Origin: Oscillospiraceae bacterium
GTDB taxonomy: Bacteria; Bacillota; Clostridia; Oscillospirales; WRJC01
Length of the DNA stretch: 41,534 bases
Direction of reading: 5' to 3'
NCBI GenBank assembly: GCA_009780985.1
Contig: WQYZ01000015.1
Span: 1-41,534 of the forward strand
Positions within the stretch are counted from its first letter, which is position 1; each line of letters opens with the position of its first letter. Positions 38,982-41,534 of this stretch are shown piece after piece. The position numbers and the translations under genes are program-made. The notes under the pieces are model-generated. The model searched no databases. It was not told where the DNA came from and saw nothing but the letters and a program-made list of their open reading frames with translations.

Positions 38982-40394
38982 ATGAGATTCAGAGCAAGAA
39001 CTATTTTCCGCACAATAGCCGTATTTATTATAATTTCAATTTTATTTTCCGCATATTCTTTTTCGGTTTGTTCCGTATCTGCGGCATATTACACGGCAGG
39101 CGCAGACGATTTGAAATCGCTCGGTCTGTTCATAGGCACAGATGTGGGATACGACCTCGACAGAGCCCCCACGCGCGCAGAAGCCGCAGTAATGCTCGTC
39201 AGACTTTTAGGCAAAGAAGCAGAGGCGAAAGATAAAAATTACGCGCAACCTTTCACAGACGTGCCGGATTGGGCGGCTCCGTATGTGGGTTATCTGTACG
39301 AAAATCAACTCACCAACGGAATAGGCGACAATAAGTTCGGATCGACGGGATTATGCAACGAGCAGATGTTTTGCACTTTTGTATTGAGAGCTTTAGGATA
39401 TACGGAAGCCGCGGGAGATTTCACCTATGACGCCTCTTTTGACTTTGGGATAAAAATCGGCATAGTTGACGCCGCTACTGTCAAAATGGTGAATTATTAT
39501 AAAGACGCAGGTGAAACCTATGAATTCTGGCGCGACGAATGCGTTTCGATAATGTGCTGCGCACTGAATACAAAAATCAAAGGAACAGAAACGACTTTAT
39601 TGGAAAAACTTATTTCAGACAAAGCTATCGACGAAAAAGCCGCGGAAGCATTTATATCGAAAAGCGCGCTTGTAGACGAACTGAATAATCTGATTAAATC
39701 GTCCCCGTTTGATAATACGAAACCTGTTTCTATGAAAATTAAGGATTATATGAATCAGCCTTTTGCTCCCGGCGATATACCGGACGGAGTGACAGTCAAT
39801 TATACCAATTCTATGGAGATAGACGTTGATCTGACTGTATCAGGCGCAAATTATGCCGCTTTAATAAATATGAATATGCAGGGAATCACAAGCATAGAAT
39901 CCGAGACATATCTTAAAGACGGATATTTATACAGCAAGTCTATGGGTGAAAAAACAAAACAGACGGCAACTCAGGATGACAGCGTTGACAGTTTACTGAC
40001 GTCTCTTGACAGTTCATACGGTTATATTTTTGACGCTTTTTCAGTAGGGGAATGTGAAAATATAGAAAAAACCGTTTCAAATAACAACACAGTATATAAA
40101 ATTACGGCGGCAGAAACTTATTACGGGAGCGACGCTTCGGACGCAAATGCGGAGGAAAAATTATACACCGACGATGTCGTTATGAATTATACGTTCAGTC
40201 CAAGCGGCAAACTTATATCCGTGGCGAGGGAAAGCAAAGAATCAAGCGGCGGCATCGTCGATTATGAAACCAATACGGATATAACAATCAACGCCTCCGG
40301 CGACGGTGTAAAAATAGAATTCCCTGATTTTTCGGATTATGTCGAGTCGACGAATCCTGATTCTACCCTGCCTCCGTATGTAGTCGGCGTGTAA
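38982..40394 (+). CDS. S-layer homology (SLH) domain surface protein
   Basis: A 470-residue secreted protein with a signal peptide (about 1-35, cleaved near SVSAAYY). The first ~190 residues are three SLH modules: LKSLGLFIGTD ... RAPTRAEAAVMLVRLLG, then FTDVPDWAAPYVGYLYENQL, then a diverged third with FDFGIKIGIVD. They bind pyruvylated wall polymer. The C-terminal ~240 residues look like a beta-rich domain with paired Lys/Thr-rich strands (SMEIDVDLTVSGANYAALINM, YLKDGYLYSKSMGEKTKQ), similar in pattern to the DUF6612-type lipoprotein fold. Its ligand is unknown. It has its own promoter and faces a convergent penicillin-binding protein gene. Confidence 0.85.
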   Translation: MRFRARTIFRTIAVFIIISILFSAYSFSVCSVSAAYYTAGADDLKSLGLFIGTDVGYDLDRAPTRAEAAVMLVRLLGKEAEAKDKNYAQPFTDVPDWAAPYVGYLYENQLTNGIGDNKFGSTGLCNEQMFCTFVLRALGYTEAAGDFTYDASFDFGIKIGIVDAATVKMVNYYKDAGETYEFWRDECVSIMCCALNTKIKGTETTLLEKLISDKAIDEKAAEAFISKSALVDELNNLIKSSPFDNTKPVSMKIKDYMNQPFAPGDIPDGVTVNYTNSMEIDVDLTVSGANYAALINMNMQGITSIESETYLKDGYLYSKSMGEKTKQTATQDDSVDSLLTSLDSSYGYIFDAFSVGECENIEKTVSNNNTVYKITAAETYYGSDASDANAEEKLYTDDVVMNYTFSPSGKLISVARESKESSGGIVDYETNTDITINASGDGVKIEFPDFSDYVESTNPDSTLPPYVVGV

Positions 40395-40425
40395 ATATCT
40401 GATAAAACAAAATAAACATTTAACC

Positions 40426-40444
40426 GGGCGGCAATTTGCCGCCC
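40426..40444. terminator. Hairpin between convergent genes (GGGCGGCAA-T-TTGCCGCCC)
   Basis: A perfect 9-bp inverted repeat with a single central base lies in the 73-base gap between the SLH gene and the penicillin-binding protein gene. It may end transcription from both sides, although T-runs are weak. With its flank it reads GTAAGGGCG on the minus strand, close to the GTAGGGGCG ends of the other palindromic elements here. Confidence 0.55.
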
Positions 40445-40467
40445 TTACAATTTATTTCTGGATTAGA

Positions 40468-41534
40468 TTAATTCCCCACATCAGTTGTATCCGTAGTATC
40501 ATCTGTCGTCGGTTCGTCGGGCAGATCCATAGATTCGTTGAACGTCTTGTACCCGAAATAATACGCGCAAACGTCTTCAGCGACATATCCCGCATAGGCG
40601 CCTTTCGCCCCTTTTTCGATTACGGAAGATATTGCGATTTCTGGCTTGTCGAATGGGGCAAAAGCTACGCATGTCGCGTTGTCGCTGACTAAAGCTTCAT
40701 TAATCTGCGCCGTTCCGGTTTTGCCGCCGACTGTAAAAGACGACGGGAAACTCTGAAATAATGTCGATGCTGTTCCGCCGGTTTCAAAAACTTCATACAT
40801 CCCTTGTTTTATCGCGGCTAAATAACTGTCTGGAATAGTTATCTGGTCCATTATTTTAGGTGCGGAATCGCTATATATATTATCGTCTGACCCGTATTCT
40901 TCGACGCGAAGCAGCAAATGCGAAGCGTATCTTGTGCCGTCGTCCAAAACTGCGCCGAGCATTGTCACCATCTGCAAAGGCGTAAATACGTTGTAAGACT
41001 GACCGATTGCCGTTGCAAGCACTTGCCCGGGCGACCACTGTTTGCCATTCGCACCCGCATATTCCGGCGAAGATAAAATCCCTGTGTCTTCTCCCAATTC
41101 GATTCCGGTAGGTTCTCCTAAACCTAAATGTTTCGCATATTCGTCTATTTTATTTATACCCATCCTGTCTGCGACAACGAAGAAAAAGTAGTTGCATGAA
41201 TTTCTGATCGCTTTGGTGATGTCTTCCCACCCGTGCGTCGTATGATTCATATTCCACAGCCAGCACGCGGGAGTATAACCGGTTCCGTCCGCGTTGGCGT
41301 ATCTCATATACACGCCTTTGTCCTCTATTTGGTCGGTGGTGGTTAAATTGCCGCTGCATAAAGCCGCGACGGATGTGGCTATTTTAAAAATGGAACCAGG
41401 CGCGTACCGTCCAAACAAAGCTCTGTTTAACAGCGGCGAATTATCGTTATCGGCGGCTAACGCGGCATATTTTACCGTATCTTTTAAATCAAGCAGATTA
41501 TACGAAGGATATGTAGGCAGAGCGAGTATTTCCC
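40468..41534 (-). CDS. Class B penicillin-binding protein, transpeptidase part (5' end outside window)
   Basis: The minus-strand frame is open to the window edge; the ATG-like start at 41418 in the track is an internal TTG. About 355 C-terminal residues are present. They begin with EILALPTYPSYNLLDLKD and NRALFGRYAPGSIFK, which carries the active-site SxxK (SIFK). The other two penicillin-binding motifs are SCNYFF (SxN) and GGKTGTAQ (KTG). All three are intact, so it is an active D,D-transpeptidase cross-linking peptidoglycan. The tail is Asp/Thr-rich. It could be PBP2/MrdA-like or SpoVD/FtsI-like; the missing N-terminus prevents a decision. Confidence 0.92.
   Translation of the reverse strand, partial: EILALPTYPSYNLLDLKDTVKYAALAADNDNSPLLNRALFGRYAPGSIFKIATSVAALCSGNLTTTDQIEDKGVYMRYANADGTGYTPACWLWNMNHTTHGWEDITKAIRNSCNYFFFVVADRMGINKIDEYAKHLGLGEPTGIELGEDTGILSSPEYAGANGKQWSPGQVLATAIGQSYNVFTPLQMVTMLGAVLDDGTRYASHLLLRVEEYGSDDNIYSDSAPKIMDQITIPDSYLAAIKQGMYEVFETGGTASTLFQSFPSSFTVGGKTGTAQINEALVSDNATCVAFAPFDKPEIAISSVIEKGAKGAYAGYVAEDVCAYYFGYKTFNESMDLPDEPTTDDTTDTTDVGN

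Noticed and set aside
1-41534. CRISPR array, tRNA, rRNA, insertion sequence or prophage genes
   Set aside because: No regularly spaced repeats, cloverleaf-like gaps, transposase, integrase or phage structural proteins were seen. Intergenic gaps are mostly too short.

Overview
The window reads as a chromosomal segment of an anaerobic, Gram-positive, low-to-mid GC bacterium of the class Clostridia (Bacillota). The clues are purine-rich Shine-Dalgarno sites (AGGAGG/AGAGG), TTGACA-17-TATAAT promoters, S-layer homology and 'stalk' (copper amine oxidase N-terminal-like) surface proteins, a WalRK-like two-component pair, NatAB-like ABC exporter genes and an Ech-type [NiFe] hydrogenase. I see no phage, insertion sequence, CRISPR array, tRNA or rRNA. 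Species cannot be named from the sequence.

Layout. Bases 1-771 (+) are the 3' end of a sugar-type solute-binding protein gene. Bases 12069-791 (-) form one compact 13-gene hydrogenase locus: echA-B-C-D-E-F, hypA, an unexpected SAM-methyltransferase-like gene, then hypB-F-C-D-E. It lies behind a perfect consensus promoter. Bases 19950-12184 (-) hold a membrane C39-like peptidase, an RluA pseudouridine synthase with a DUF3810 membrane metallopeptidase-like protein, a two-stalk-domain protein with a degenerate polysaccharide-deacetylase domain, and a WalRK-like response regulator and kinase. At about 20.0 kb transcription diverges, and nearly everything to 40.4 kb is on the + strand.

The + strand half contains: a DUF3006 protein with a SorE-like reductase, an SPFH/prohibitin protein and a mannitol-1-phosphate dehydrogenase-like protein; a Uma2 nuclease-like protein with an uncharacterised protein; an aryl-pyruvate block (iorA, secreted stalk protein, iorB, a decayed toxin-antitoxin remnant, phenylacetate-CoA ligase, ACT protein); an S41 peptidase, a 2-hydroxyacid dehydrogenase, a TIM-barrel sugar isomerase and a repeat-containing lipoprotein; an XRE regulator with a small membrane protein; a NatAB-like ABC exporter; and an SLH-domain protein. 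The window ends in a convergent, truncated class B penicillin-binding protein gene (-).

How the parts fit (inference from family knowledge). IorAB oxidises aryl-pyruvates from aromatic amino acids to aryl-acetyl-CoA and reduces ferredoxin. Ech hydrogenase can re-oxidise that ferredoxin, evolving H2 and pumping ions, and all Hyp maturation proteins except a C-terminal endopeptidase are encoded beside it. The large subunit ends right after its last metal-binding motif, so no such peptidase should be needed. The remaining genes mostly concern the cell envelope and polyol metabolism.

The items most worth a second look are the methyltransferase gene inside the hyp operon, the pseudo-deacetylase with duplicated stalk domains, the membrane-tethered C39 peptidase, two hairpin-rich interspersed repeat types, a 34-bp palindrome overlapping a -35 box in front of the ABC exporter, and the toxin-antitoxin remnant downstream of iorB.
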